Source of the DNA: Pseudarthrobacter sp. IC2-21
GTDB taxonomy: Bacteria; Actinomycetota; Actinomycetes; Actinomycetales; Micrococcaceae
Assembly (NCBI RefSeq): GCF_034048115.1
Contig: NZ_CP139145.1
Location: 3,906,001 to 3,970,000, forward strand
Length of the DNA stretch: 64,000 nt
Direction: 5' to 3'
Shown here: piece after piece, positions 50,819 through 61,874 of the stretch
Position numbering within the stretch: position 1 is the first letter of the stretch
How the letters are laid out: the number at the start of each line of letters is the position of its first letter
Translations under genes and position numbers: made by a program
Notes under the pieces: generated by a model
What the model saw: only the letters and a program-made list of their open reading frames with translations
The model's database searches: none
What the model was told of the DNA's origin: nothing

Positions 50819-53107
50819 GTGAACAACCCGGACCTGGACCTTGCCCCGGAACCCACTACCGCAGGGACCGCCATGCCCCCGGCACCGCTGTACCTGCGGC
50901 GCCCGGGGACCGCGCTGCTCATCGATTTCAGCACGGGCGAACCGGCCTTAGTGCATTTCGGCGCCGACCTCGGCCCGGAGCTGCCGGACCTTTCGCTGCT
51001 GCGTGACCCGGTGCCGCACTCCGCACTGGACACCCCGGTGACCCTGGGCCTTATTCCGCAGGCTTCCTCCGGCTGGCGGGGCCGCCCCGGCCTCCGCGGC
51101 CACCGGAATGGCGGGTCGTTTTCCGCCAGGCTCCGGCTTGCGTCCGCCGAAAATGACCAGAGCGATCCCGGTTCGGCCGTCATCACCCAGTCCGACCCCG
51201 ACGGCTGCATCACCGTACGGACCGAGGTCCGGCTCAGCGATGGCGGCCTGCTTCAGCTCCGCCACGCGCTGACAAACGACGGGCCGGACACCTACTTCGT
51301 CGAGGAACTGGCGGCGGTGCTGCCCGTGGGCCGGGCCGCCACGGAAATCCTTGACCTGACCGGCCGCTGGTGCCGGGAGTCCCACCCCCAGCGCCTGCCG
51401 CTGCATCAGGGCACGTGGGTGAGGTCCGGCCGGCACGGGCGGACCGGCCATGATTCCTCGCTGCTGCTGGCCGCCGGCACGGCCGGGTTCGGGTACCGGC
51501 ACGGGCAGGTGTGGGCGGTCCATTTGGGCTGGAGCGGGAACCACGAGAGTTTTGTGGACACGGCCGGCGACGGCCGGACCGTCATCGGCGCTTCGGAGTT
51601 GCTGGGGTCGGCGGAAATCAGCCTGGCACCTGGTGCCGGTTATGAGACCCCCTGGTTGTTTGCGGCCTACTCCGACGCCGGCCTGGACGGCATCAGCGAG
51701 GCCTTCTACGCCTGGTTCCGTGGCCGGCCGCATCACCCGGGCGCAGCCTCGGGCAAGCCCCGCCCGGTGGTCCTCAATGTCTGGGAGGCGGTCTATTTCG
51801 ACCACCGGCTGCCGGCGCTGCTGGACCTTGCCCGGACCGCCGCCGCATTGGGTGTTGAACGCTACGTGCTCGACGACGGCTGGTTCCGCGGCCGCCGCAA
51901 TGACACCGCGGGCCTTGGCGACTGGTATGTCGACGAGCAGCTTTGGCCCGACGGCCTCACGCCCCTGGTCGACGCCGTGACCGGCCACGGCATGGAGTTT
52001 GGCCTGTGGGTGGAACCGGAGATGGTCAACGAGGACTCGGATCTCGCCCGGGCACATCCGGACTGGATCGCCGGGCCGGCCGCGCGTCCAGCGGCGAGCG
52101 CAGACGGCGCACCCGGCACTGCCGGCCCGGCCGGCCCGGCCGGCCGCCTGCCCGAACGGTGGCGGCACCAGCAGGTGCTGGACCTGGTCAACCCCGACGC
52201 CTGGCAGTACATCTTCGACCGCCTTGATGCCCTCCTCCGCGAGAACCGCATCAGTTACCTCAAGTGGGATCAAAACCGGGACCTGACCGAGATGGGCCAT
52301 GCCGGCCGGCCCTCGGTCCATGCCCAGACCCGGGCCGTCTACCGGCTGCTGGACGAACTGCGCAGGGCCCATCCCGGCGTCGAAATTGAGAGCTGCTCAT
52401 CGGGAGGGGCCCGGGTGGATCTGGGCATCCTCGAACGCACGGACAGGGTGTGGGGATCGGACTGCAACGACGCCCTGGAACGGCAGACCATCCAGCGCTG
52501 GACCGGTATGGTGGTGCCGCCGGAACTCGTCGGATCACATATCGGGCCCACCACGAGCCACACCACCGCTCGAACCCACGATCTCTCGTTCCGGGCGATC
52601 ACCGCGATGTTCGGCCACTTCGGGCTGGAATGGGACCTCCGGCAGCTCGACCCTGCCGAGCGTGACGAGCTTGGGCGGGTGATCGCGCTGTTCAAGCAGT
52701 ACCGGGGCCTGCTGCACAGCGGGACGATGGTCCGCGCCGATGAACCCGACCCCGCACTGCGGCTGCACGGCGTTGTGGCACACGACGGCAGCGAAGCGCT
52801 GTACGCGCTGGTCTCGGTGGCGACCTCGTTCGCCGAAGTCCCCGGCCGGGTCTGCCTGCCCGGGCTGCACCCCGAAGCCCGCTACCGGGTGGAAGCCGTC
52901 TACCCGGCAGCCGATGACCGGCACGCCTTCATCCAGACTGTGCCCCCGGCCTGGCTCAGTGCCGGCGTTGAAGCCACCGGCCGTTACCTGGCGGTAGCCG
53001 GTCTCCCGATGCCGGTCCTCAACCCCGAACACGGGGTGCTCCTGGCCGTCCGCCGGGTAGATCACGCTCAGGCCAGCCCCGATGGCCGCCCCGTAAGGAA
53101 CTCCTAG
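50819..53107 (+). CDS. GH36 alpha-galactosidase
   Basis: A 762-residue enzyme starting at GTG 50819, with GGAG eight bases upstream. An N-terminal beta-supersandwich domain (residues about 20-300) precedes the barrel. LKWDQNRDLTEMG carries the nucleophile aspartate, and RVWGSDCNDALERQTIQRW carries the acid/base aspartate, as in GH36. GLWVEPEMVNEDSDLARAHP is another family signature. A small insert of Ala/Gly/Pro (SADGAPGTAGPAGPAG) near residue 430 is unusual. It removes terminal alpha-galactose from imported raffinose-type sugars in the cytoplasm. Confidence 0.95.
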   Translation: MNNPDLDLAPEPTTAGTAMPPAPLYLRRPGTALLIDFSTGEPALVHFGADLGPELPDLSLLRDPVPHSALDTPVTLGLIPQASSGWRGRPGLRGHRNGGSFSARLRLASAENDQSDPGSAVITQSDPDGCITVRTEVRLSDGGLLQLRHALTNDGPDTYFVEELAAVLPVGRAATEILDLTGRWCRESHPQRLPLHQGTWVRSGRHGRTGHDSSLLLAAGTAGFGYRHGQVWAVHLGWSGNHESFVDTAGDGRTVIGASELLGSAEISLAPGAGYETPWLFAAYSDAGLDGISEAFYAWFRGRPHHPGAASGKPRPVVLNVWEAVYFDHRLPALLDLARTAAALGVERYVLDDGWFRGRRNDTAGLGDWYVDEQLWPDGLTPLVDAVTGHGMEFGLWVEPEMVNEDSDLARAHPDWIAGPAARPAASADGAPGTAGPAGPAGRLPERWRHQQVLDLVNPDAWQYIFDRLDALLRENRISYLKWDQNRDLTEMGHAGRPSVHAQTRAVYRLLDELRRAHPGVEIESCSSGGARVDLGILERTDRVWGSDCNDALERQTIQRWTGMVVPPELVGSHIGPTTSHTTARTHDLSFRAITAMFGHFGLEWDLRQLDPAERDELGRVIALFKQYRGLLHSGTMVRADEPDPALRLHGVVAHDGSEALYALVSVATSFAEVPGRVCLPGLHPEARYRVEAVYPAADDRHAFIQTVPPAWLSAGVEATGRYLAVAGLPMPVLNPEHGVLLAVRRVDHAQASPDGRPVRNS

Positions 53108-53108
53108 C

Positions 53109-54235
<1,127 letters not shown>

Positions 54236-54239
<4 letters not shown>

Positions 54240-55414
54240 CCACCACCGAACTTTCCCAGCAGGGACGCGAGTTCTTCGCCGGCCAGTTCGGGCACCCGCC
54301 TGACGGCCTGTGGTCCGCCCCGGGGCGGGTCAACCTCATCGGTGAACACACGGATTACAACAACGGTTTTGTCTTCCCGATTGCGATTGAAAAGCGCACG
54401 GTTGCAGCGGCCGGCCTCCGTTCAGACCGCCGGCTGCGGGTGGCAAGCAGCTCGTTCCCCGGCATGGTGGAGGTCAGCCTCGACGAACTGGACCCGGACG
54501 CCCTGCAGGGCTGGGCTGCGTATCCCCTGGGTGTTGCCTGGGCCATGTCACAGGCGGCGGGCGAAAAGGGGATCCCGGGCGCCCGGCTGGCGGGCGTCGA
54601 CCTCACGCTCACTTCGGATGTCCCGGCCGGGGCCGGCTTGTCGTCCTCGGCCGCAGTCGAGTGCGCCGCCGCCCTTGCCCTGAACGAGCTCTGGGGTTTG
54701 GGGCTGGGCCGGGAAGAGCTGGCCCGGATCGGCCAGCTGGCCGAAAACCGGGTTGTGGGCGCCCCCACGGGGATCATGGACCAGTCCGCCTCGTTGCTGG
54801 GCGAGCCGGACCACGGCATTCTGCTGGACTGCCAAAGCCTGCGGGCGGACAGCGTGCCCCTGGGTTTTGCCGCTGCAGGTCTCGGGCTGCTGGTCATCGA
54901 CACCCGCACCAGCCACTCGCACGCCGACGGCGGCTATGCCAGCCGCCGCCGGTCCTGCGAGGAGGGCGCGACGGCGATGGGCGTCCCCAGCCTCCGTGCC
55001 CTCAGCCCCGGGGACCTTCCCCGCGCGGCGGACGTACTGGATGACGAGACCTTCCGGCGGGTCCGGCACATCGTCACGGAGAACCAGCGGGTGCTGGACA
55101 CCGTGGCTGCGCTGCGGGCGGAAGGCCCCTCCGCCGTCGGGTCCTTCCTTAACCAATCACACGTCTCCATGCGCGACGACTTTGAGATTTCCACCCCGGA
55201 ACTGGATCTGGCCGTCTCCACCGCGCAGTCCCTCGGCGCCCTCGGCGCCCGCATGACCGGCGGCGGTTTCGGCGGGGCGGCAATAGCCCTGGTCCGCAAC
55301 GGGGACGCGGCCGGGATCACCGAAGGACTCGTCCGGGAATTCGCCCGCGCAGGCTTCACGGCCCCCAGCATCTTTCCCGTCAGCGCCTCGGCCGGCGCCC
55401 GCCGGGAGGAGTAG
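54236..55414 (+). CDS. galK: Galactokinase
   Basis: A 392-residue GHMP kinase. The GHMP signature is APGRVNLIGEHTDYNNGFVF at the N-terminus, the phosphate-binding loop is DVPAGAGLSSSAAVECAAAL, and the C-terminal GARMTGGGFGGAAIAL completes the site. It phosphorylates galactose released by the two galactosidases. It is the last gene of the operon: the next gene is convergent, six bases away. No galE is present in this window, so the epimerase is encoded elsewhere. Confidence 0.96.
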
Positions 55415-55420
55415 CCGCGG

Positions 55421-56410
55421 TTAGACCCGGGCCAGTCCGGCTACTTCGGCGAGCAGTTCCACGGAGCGGAGCCGGGCGTCGGTGCCGGTGTTCTGGTGCG
55501 CCACGATCAGTTCGTCGGCGTCGGAGTGCTTGGCGAACCCGTCGAGGTAGTCCAGGACGGCGTCCGGGGTGCCGACGGCTGAGTACGTCATCATCTGCGA
55601 GACGTGCTGCCCCTGCGGTGAGTCCAGCACCATATCCGCTTCGTCGTCGGTGAATTCGCGTCCGCCGCCGAAGAAGAGCCCCACGCGGGCACGGAGGGTG
55701 GCCCGGAACGCCGCCTGCGCTTCGGCGGTGGAATCCGCGGCGATCACGTTGACGCCGGCGATGACGTGGGGTGCGTCCAGCTGGGCTGACCGCTTGAATT
55801 CGCGGCGGTAAAGGGCCACGGCGTCCTGCAGGGCGTTGGGCGCGAAGTGCGAAGCGAACGCATAGGGCAGTCCCAGCTGGGCTGCGAGCCGGGCACCGAA
55901 CAGCGAGGAGCCCAGGATGTAGAGCGGCACATTGGTGCCCTTGCCGGGGGTGGCCTCGACGCCCTGAATGCGGGTGGGGCCAGTGAGGTAGCCCTGCAGT
56001 TCCAGCACGTCCTGCGGGAAGCTGTCCGCGGACATCGGGTCCCGGCGCAGCGCGCGCAGAGTGTTCTGGTCGCTGCCGGGAGCGCGGCCGAGGCCAAGAT
56101 CAATCCGGCCCGGGTGCAGGGTTTCCAGGGTGCCGAACTGTTCGGCGATGGTCAGGGGCGAGTGGTTGGGAAGCATGATGCCGCCCGCGCCCAGCCGGAT
56201 GGTGCTGGTGTGCGCGGCCACATGGGCGATCAGCACGCTGGTGGCCGAGGAGGCAATGGCGGACATGTTGTGGTGCTCGGCGTACCAGATCCGCCGGTAC
56301 CCGAGCTCCTCGGCCCGCTGGGCCATCGCCACGCTCCCCGCGAAACTTTCCGCCGCCGTCTGGCCTCTGCCGATGGTTGCCAGGTCAAGGATGGAGAGGG
56401 GAAGCGTCAC
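55421..56410 (-). CDS. LLM class flavin-dependent oxidoreductase
   Basis: A 329-residue luciferase-like monooxygenase starting at GTG 56410. Hallmarks are [60 protein letters not shown] and [20 protein letters not shown]. It closely follows the YhbW-type subgroup, which uses reduced flavin with unknown substrates. It is divergent from the aldo/keto reductase, suggesting shared regulation through the 140-bp gap. Confidence 0.9.
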   Translation of the reverse strand: MTLPLSILDLATIGRGQTAAESFAGSVAMAQRAEELGYRRIWYAEHHNMSAIASSATSVLIAHVAAHTSTIRLGAGGIMLPNHSPLTIAEQFGTLETLHPGRIDLGLGRAPGSDQNTLRALRRDPMSADSFPQDVLELQGYLTGPTRIQGVEATPGKGTNVPLYILGSSLFGARLAAQLGLPYAFASHFAPNALQDAVALYRREFKRSAQLDAPHVIAGVNVIAADSTAEAQAAFRATLRARVGLFFGGGREFTDDEADMVLDSPQGQHVSQMMTYSAVGTPDAVLDYLDGFAKHSDADELIVAHQNTGTDARLRSVELLAEVAGLARV

Positions 56411-56521
56411 GTCGGTGCCGGCCTTTCAAATGCGTTGCGTAGGAGTGGGCGCGCCGGATTACGGCGGCACACTGTGAACAACGACGGCGGCACGCGGGAT
56501 ATTTCATCCCGCAATGGAATA

Positions 56522-56535
56522 CTCAGCATGCTGAG
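56522..56535. promoter_or_regulatory. Perfect 14-bp palindrome in a divergent promoter region
   Basis: CTCAGCATGCTGAG lies 15 bases before the aldo/keto reductase ATG and 112 bases from the luciferase-like gene start. The site is a candidate operator or a hairpin near the start codon. The reductase has no clear ribosome binding site, so translation could be affected. Confidence 0.4.
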
Positions 56536-56550
56536 CGTGTTGCCGCCCCT

Positions 56551-57435
56551 ATGAGCCAAAACACGAACCAGACGGAACCGTCCGCAACCATCGACCTCAA
56601 GGACCTCGGAACCGTGCATCGCCTCGGCTTCGGTGCCATGCGCATCGTCGGCAACGGCGTGTGGGGTGAACCGGCAGACCGCCAGGCGGCAATCGCCGTG
56701 CTGCGCCGCGCCGTCGAACTCGGGGTGGACTTCATTGACACCGCGGATTCCTACGGGCCCAACATCAGCGAGGAAATCATCGCCGAGGCCCTGCACCCCT
56801 ATGCGGAGGGGCTGAAGATCGCCACGAAGGTGGGATTCACCCGGACCGGGCCCAACAAGTGGATTCCGGTGGGCCGGCCCGAGTACCTGCGCCAGCAGAC
56901 CGAACTGAGCCTGCGCAAACTGAAGGTGGATACCCTGGACCTGCTCCAGCTGCACCGGATCGATCCGAAGGTGGACGCGGAGGAACAGTTCGGCGTGCTC
57001 CGCGAACTGCAGGACGAAGGCAAAGTCAAGGCCCTGGGCCTGTCCCAGGTGAGCGTGGCCGAACTGGAAGCGGCCGGAAAACACTTCACCGTCTCCACGG
57101 TCCAGAACCGGTACAACCTGACGGACCGCAGCTCGGAGGATGTCCTCGAGTACGCGGAGGCGAACGGCATCGGTTTCATCCCCTGGGCACCCATCTCCGC
57201 CGGCGAACTCGCGCAGCCCGGCGGCCCGCTGGATGAGGCGGCCAAGCGGCTGGATGCCACGGCTTCCCAGGTGGCGCTGGCCTGGCTGCTCCGCCGTTCC
57301 CCCGTGATGATGCCGATTCCGGGCACCGGCTCGGTGAAGCACCTGGAAGAAAACCTGGCAGCGGCCGCGCTCCGGATCGACGACGCAACCTACGCGGAGC
57401 TTGAGGCTGCCTCCAAGGCAGCCGCCGAGTCCTGA
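56551..57435 (+). CDS. Aldo/keto reductase
   Basis: A 294-residue NADPH-dependent reductase of the (beta/alpha)8 AKR fold. The catalytic set is visible: Asp and Tyr in [16 protein letters not shown], Lys in [11 protein letters not shown], and His in [11 protein letters not shown]. The cofactor-binding end is [20 protein letters not shown]. It reduces a carbonyl to an alcohol; the substrate is unknown. It is followed after about 60 bp by a DJ-1 family gene with which it may form an operon, both plausibly dealing with reactive carbonyls. Confidence 0.92.
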   Translation: MSQNTNQTEPSATIDLKDLGTVHRLGFGAMRIVGNGVWGEPADRQAAIAVLRRAVELGVDFIDTADSYGPNISEEIIAEALHPYAEGLKIATKVGFTRTGPNKWIPVGRPEYLRQQTELSLRKLKVDTLDLLQLHRIDPKVDAEEQFGVLRELQDEGKVKALGLSQVSVAELEAAGKHFTVSTVQNRYNLTDRSSEDVLEYAEANGIGFIPWAPISAGELAQPGGPLDEAAKRLDATASQVALAWLLRRSPVMMPIPGTGSVKHLEENLAAAALRIDDATYAELEAASKAAAES

Positions 57436-57494
57436 CCGCCGCTTATCCCGCAACACATTCGCCGGAAATCCGGCACACAGACAGGAGTCACAGC

Positions 57495-58193
57495 ATGGCA
57501 AACATCTTGATGGTCGTATCGGCCGCCGATTCACTCACCATGAAGGACGGCAGCGAACACCCCACCGGCTACTGGGCCGAGGAACTGGTGGTCTCCCACC
57601 AGACCCTCCGGGACGCCGGCCACACGGTCCACATCGCCACGCCCGGCGGAACAAAGCCCACTGTTGACCAGGTGAGCCTGGCCCCGGAGTCGGCCGGCGG
57701 CAAGGAACGGGCGGACAGCTTCCGCGACTACCTGGCCACCATCGACGCCGAGCTCTCGGCTCCCCTGGTGCTGGCCGACGTCGACATCGCCGGCTACGAC
57801 GCCGTGGTGATGCCCGGTGGCCACGGCCCCATGACCGACCTGTACAAGGACGCCGATCTGGGCCGCCTCCTGGTGGCTGCGGACAGTGCCGGAAAAATCA
57901 TCGCCCCGTTCTGCCACGGGCCCGCCGGGCTGCTCAGCGCAACGCTCGACGACGGCTCGTTCGCCTTTGCAGGCCGCCGCCTCACCGTCTTCACCAACGA
58001 TGAGGAACTGAACGGCGGCACCGGGGAGAACACCCCGTGGCTGGTGGAGGACGCACTGAAGGACAAGGGCGCCGTCATCGAGAACGCGGCGTCCTGGAGC
58101 TCCAATGTGGTCCGCGACCGCAACCTCATCACCGGCCAGAACCCGCAGTCCAGCGAGGACGTGGCCAAGGAAGTCGTCAGCGCGCTGGGCTAA
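57495..58193 (+). CDS. DJ-1/PfpI family protein (Hsp31-like)
   Basis: A 232-residue protein with AGGAG eight bases before ATG 57495. The N-terminus ANILMVVSAADSLTMKDGSE is followed by HPTGYWAEELVVSHQTLRDA, where the Glu helps the catalytic cysteine. The nucleophilic elbow is IIAPFCHGPAGLLSATLDDG. The class includes glyoxalase III and protein chaperones. A methylglyoxal-detoxifying role would fit the preceding aldo/keto reductase, but this is inference. Confidence 0.88.
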   Translation: MANILMVVSAADSLTMKDGSEHPTGYWAEELVVSHQTLRDAGHTVHIATPGGTKPTVDQVSLAPESAGGKERADSFRDYLATIDAELSAPLVLADVDIAGYDAVVMPGGHGPMTDLYKDADLGRLLVAADSAGKIIAPFCHGPAGLLSATLDDGSFAFAGRRLTVFTNDEELNGGTGENTPWLVEDALKDKGAVIENAASWSSNVVRDRNLITGQNPQSSEDVAKEVVSALG

Positions 58194-58210
58194 GTTCGAC
58201 GGCAATAGCA

Positions 58211-58243
58211 GAGGGGACCGGCTCGCGATGAGCCGGTCCCCTC
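58211..58243. terminator. Bidirectional terminator hairpin
   Basis: GAGGGGACCGGCTC (58211-58224) and GAGCCGGTCCCCTC (58230-58243) form a perfect 14-bp stem with a 5-base loop. It lies between the DJ-1 gene and the convergent coiled-coil gene, and can end both transcripts. Confidence 0.8.
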
Positions 58244-58276
58244 CTTGCGGCGCACGCCGTTGGACGCCGCGCCGGC

Positions 58277-60616
58277 TTAGGCGGCACAGCCTCCGAGCGC
58301 GATGGTTACGTCGATGCCCGCAATCTGCAACTGGACGGCGCCGAGCTGGGCCTGGAGGCTGGCGACCACGTCCTTCTGGGCCTTGATGTCAGCGCCGTTC
58401 TGTTTCTTCTGGGCCTGTAGCCCGGCCAGCTTCAGTTGCGCCGCTGTCAGCTCCGAGTCCAGCCCATTGAGCTGGCTCTGCAGTGTGGCCAGCTTTGCTT
58501 GCGTGGCGCTGATCTCGCCATTCAGCTGGTTGAGTTGCTGCAACAGCGGCGCAACCTGTGCCTGCAGGTCCAGCACGTTTGCTTCAGCGGTGGAGATCTG
58601 GGCATTGAGTGCCGTGATCTGAGCTACCAAGGTGTCGCCGATCCGGTTGAGTGAATCGATTTCGCCGGTCTTGGTGGCAACTGCAGCGTTGGCCGCATCA
58701 AGGGTACTTTGGAGTGCCGGGAGCTGATCCTGAAGCGCTGAAATCTCCAGCTGCTTGTCCCCGACGGCCTTATTGGCTGCGGCCAGCGCATCCTGAGCCT
58801 GAGCCAACGCGGCTTTCTTGCCCTCCAGGACCGCCCGCTGGTCCGCGATGTCCTGCTGGGCCTGGACCACATTTGCGGTGAGGGTCGGCAGGGAACGTTC
58901 GAGATCCGCCACCACCTGCTGCTGGGCCGTCACCGCGTCTGCCGCCGCTGTCGCCGTCCGCTCAAGTGCCGGGAGCTGGCCCTTGAGAGCGGCGAGCTCC
59001 GCCTGTTTGGTGGTCACCGCGCCGTTCGCCTGGTTCAGGGCGGTTTGGAGGGCGGGCACCTGGGCTTTGAGTGTTGCGATGTCCCCCTGTTTGGTTGATA
59101 CGGCGAGGTTGGCGGCGTCGAGCGACGTCTGAAGGGGCGCAGCTTTCTGCTGCAGGGTGCTGCTTTCCGCCTGCTTCGTCTGCAATTGGCTGTTCAGCGA
59201 ATTGACCTGCGTCTGGAGCGCGGCGAGGTCACCCTGCAGTCCGGAGATCTGCGCGTTCTTGTTCGTGATCTGACCGTTCACGGTGTTGAGTTGTGCCTGG
59301 GCGGCGTCACGCTTGGCGATAAGTTCCTTCTTGCCTTGGCCGTTGCCGTTGTTGTTGATCGCGGCAATCTGGCTGTCCAGGCTTGCGACCTGGGCCGTCA
59401 ATGTGTTCATTTGAGCGGTGAGGGCGGCCAGGTCGTCCTGAGCTGTAGTCAGTTGCGCCTGTTGGGCCGAGATCTGATCGTTCAGGGATTTGATCTGGCC
59501 CTGCAGGGCGGTGATGTCAGCGTTCACGGCGGCGATCTTCGCGTTGTTATCACTGACTGCCGTCGCCGCCAACGCCGCGCTGTCCTGAAGGGTGGTCAGC
59601 TCCCCCTGCGCTGTTGAAATCTGGGCGTTCGTGGCGTCGAGGGCCGCCTTCGCGGCGGAGGCCGTGGACTGCAGGGCCGTCAACTCCGCCTGCGCGGCCT
59701 TAATCTGGTCCTTCTTGCTGGTGACAACGACGTCGGCGGCCGCGGCAACGGCCTGCAGGTTCGCCAGCGTCTGGTTGGCCGTGGCTACCTTGTCCTGCTG
59801 GGCCTGCAGCTCCGCAGCCGCATTGGCTCCTGCAGCCTCAAGTACTTTCAGCTGAGTCTCCGCGTCAGTGACTGCCTGTTGCGCGGCTTCCACATCCGCC
59901 GCCGCTTGGGCAGCCTTCGTGTTCAGTATTGCGAGGTCGGCCTGGGCCTGCTGGATTTCGGCGTTCTTGGCAGCAACGGCGGAGGCCGCATTGGACGCTG
60001 CCTGCTGTGCGGCGCCGAGCTCGGTCCGGGCGGCCTCAAGGGACTTGGTGTTCGCAGCCTGCTGGGTTTCAAGGTCGGCCAGTTTGCTCTTCAGCCCCGA
60101 AGATTCATCCTGCGCCGCTGCCAACTCATCCTGCAGCGGCGCCAGCTCACTGTGGACGGTTGCCTGGTGGCCCAACAGAGCGGCGAGGTCAGCCTGGGCA
60201 GACGTTACTGCACCAGCGGCGGCCTTCTGCTCAGAAGTCAGCCTGTCCACTTCTCCCTGTGCAGCAGTCACGTCGTCAGCTAGCTGCTGCTCCTGGCTCG
60301 CAAGACCGTCCAGCTCCTTCTGTGCTGCGGCAACCTGGGAGGTGAGCGAGTCGGCGGAGGACTGCATCGTGGCCCTTTCCGCCTGCAGGGCGGCGATGGC
60401 GGCAGCGTTCTTCTTGACTGCAGCCTTCATCAGGTTTTCCTGAACGGTGCCGCGGTGCGCCAGCTGGTTCACCACCCCGTTGCAGATTCCGGTGACCCCG
60501 CCCGGAGCGGCCATGGCGGGCTGGACCAGGACCAGGCTGCTGGTGAGCAGGCCGGGCAGGATAACCGCAGCGGCAAGGCGACGGGCAAAGACGGATTTGG
60601 ACGCTGCAGTAGTCAT
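58277..60616 (-). CDS. Secreted long coiled-coil protein with terminal cysteines and a central hinge
   Basis: A 779-residue exported protein with GGGGAG eight bases before ATG 60616. The signal peptide (MTTAASKSVFARRLAAAVIL...) ends near residue 37. Apart from short ends the whole mature protein is an Ala/Gln/Leu heptad-rich coiled coil (LQAERATMQSSADSLTSQVA, AAQKELDGLASQEQQLADDV). There are only two cysteines: Cys45 (GICNGVV) and Cys777 (GGCAA, last five residues). A flexible INNNGNGQGKK at about 420-430 splits the coil nearly in half. An antiparallel hairpin closed by a disulfide is suggested. No known domain is recognised; a role in surface structure is inference. Confidence 0.85.
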   Translation of the reverse strand: MTTAASKSVFARRLAAAVILPGLLTSSLVLVQPAMAAPGGVTGICNGVVNQLAHRGTVQENLMKAAVKKNAAAIAALQAERATMQSSADSLTSQVAAAQKELDGLASQEQQLADDVTAAQGEVDRLTSEQKAAAGAVTSAQADLAALLGHQATVHSELAPLQDELAAAQDESSGLKSKLADLETQQAANTKSLEAARTELGAAQQAASNAASAVAAKNAEIQQAQADLAILNTKAAQAAADVEAAQQAVTDAETQLKVLEAAGANAAAELQAQQDKVATANQTLANLQAVAAAADVVVTSKKDQIKAAQAELTALQSTASAAKAALDATNAQISTAQGELTTLQDSAALAATAVSDNNAKIAAVNADITALQGQIKSLNDQISAQQAQLTTAQDDLAALTAQMNTLTAQVASLDSQIAAINNNGNGQGKKELIAKRDAAQAQLNTVNGQITNKNAQISGLQGDLAALQTQVNSLNSQLQTKQAESSTLQQKAAPLQTSLDAANLAVSTKQGDIATLKAQVPALQTALNQANGAVTTKQAELAALKGQLPALERTATAAADAVTAQQQVVADLERSLPTLTANVVQAQQDIADQRAVLEGKKAALAQAQDALAAANKAVGDKQLEISALQDQLPALQSTLDAANAAVATKTGEIDSLNRIGDTLVAQITALNAQISTAEANVLDLQAQVAPLLQQLNQLNGEISATQAKLATLQSQLNGLDSELTAAQLKLAGLQAQKKQNGADIKAQKDVVASLQAQLGAVQLQIAGIDVTIALGGCAA

Positions 60617-60918
60617 AAAGAAAACTCCCCATTGAGACCGGTGGCGCGGCCCTCTGGCCGCTCATTACCTCACCGTAAAGGGATCGCCGGAGGTGCACAC
60701 GCGTAGTCGCCACCCGTCTTTTTTGGATGAGTACTCACATTCGCAACCGGTTTCCGGGGCACTACTTGGTTTGTGACGGCCCCTGACGCCCGGTTAACGG
60801 CCCTTACCCCTCATATCGCACCGTTTCGGCGGCCTTTGATCGGGTGCTGATGCTCACGGATAGTAGCTGCCACAGGCGTTATTTCCGCTGCGTCACCTTC
60901 AACTTTCAAGGGGCAATC
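60617..60918. promoter_or_regulatory. Divergent intergenic region between the coiled-coil and solute-binding genes
   Basis: This 302-bp stretch has no gene. It contains both ribosome binding sites and a short hairpin, GCGGCC-CTCT-GGCCGC (60646-60661), in the leader of the coiled-coil gene. Between about 60715 and 60760 lies an AT-richer patch. No promoter motif was assigned with confidence. Confidence 0.4.
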
Positions 60919-61818
60919 ATGACCAGAGTCAAAACCAAACAGGCTGCCGCCGCAGCACTCGCACTGAGCTCCCTCCTGGCGCTGGGCGCCTGCTCGGATC
61001 CGGGCGCAACGGCCGCGGCAGCACCGGCGTCGGGCGCCACAACTACCGCGGCGGGCAAGACGTTTAATCTGACTCCCGAGCAGGACCGCTTCAAGGTGAA
61101 CGTTGATCCGGAGGCGGCGGCACTGGTCCCCGCCGCCATCAAGGCGGACGGAAAACTCACCGTGGTCACCACCGGAGGCTCGGCCCCTCTGACGCTCTTC
61201 GCCACGGACAACAAAACCCTGATCGGCAGCGAAGTGGACATCGCCTACGCGGTGGGCGCGGCCCTGGGACTGGAGGTCGAAGTGCTTCCCGTCGCCTGGG
61301 CCGACTGGCCGTTGGGCGTCGAGTCCGGGAAGTACGAGGCAGTCCTGTCCAATGTCACCGTCACCGAGGCGCGGAAGGAGAAGCTCGACTTCGCAACCTA
61401 CCGCAACGACCTTCTGGGCTTCTACGCCAAGGCCGACTCCACCATCGGCACCATCAAGGAAGCGAAGGATGTGGCCGGCAAACGCATCATCGTCGGTTCC
61501 GGCACCAACCAGGAGGCAATCCTGGTGCGCTGGGACGAGGAGAACAAGGCGAAGGGCCTGGAGCCGGTCGCCTTCCAGTATTACGACGACGACTCCGCCT
61601 CCACGCTCGCCCTCCAGTCGGGCCGCGCGGACCTGACGTTCGGCCCGAACGCATCGGCCGCCTACAAGACCGCCCAGGACGGCAAGACCAAGGAAGTGGG
61701 CACCCTGAACCGCGGCTGGCCGCTGGCTGCGGAGATCGCGTTCACCACCCGGAACGGCAACGGACTCGCGGTCGCTGCCCAGACGGAACTGAACCCGGCA
61801 GGCCTTCACAAGAAGTAG
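60919..61818 (+). CDS. Amino-acid ABC transporter substrate-binding lipoprotein with short C-terminus
   Basis: A 299-residue family 3 solute-binding lipoprotein with AAGGGG before ATG 60919. The lipobox is LLALGACSD. The binding fold shows LTVVTTGGSAPLTLFATDNK, GSEVDIAYAVGAALGLEVEV and VEVLPVAWADWPLGVESGKY, as for polar amino-acid binders. After AFTTRNGNGLA the usual stretch of about 25-30 residues, with the last helices and a KDGTYAK-like motif, is missing, and the protein ends directly with VAAQTELNPAGLHKK. It may be a deletion derivative. No permease or ATPase genes accompany it. Confidence 0.85.
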   Translation: MTRVKTKQAAAAALALSSLLALGACSDPGATAAAAPASGATTTAAGKTFNLTPEQDRFKVNVDPEAAALVPAAIKADGKLTVVTTGGSAPLTLFATDNKTLIGSEVDIAYAVGAALGLEVEVLPVAWADWPLGVESGKYEAVLSNVTVTEARKEKLDFATYRNDLLGFYAKADSTIGTIKEAKDVAGKRIIVGSGTNQEAILVRWDEENKAKGLEPVAFQYYDDDSASTLALQSGRADLTFGPNASAAYKTAQDGKTKEVGTLNRGWPLAAEIAFTTRNGNGLAVAAQTELNPAGLHKK

Positions 61819-61874
61819 CCTGCAGATGCAGAATCGCCGTCTTGCTCCAGCGAGGCGGGGATTCTTTTGCCCGC

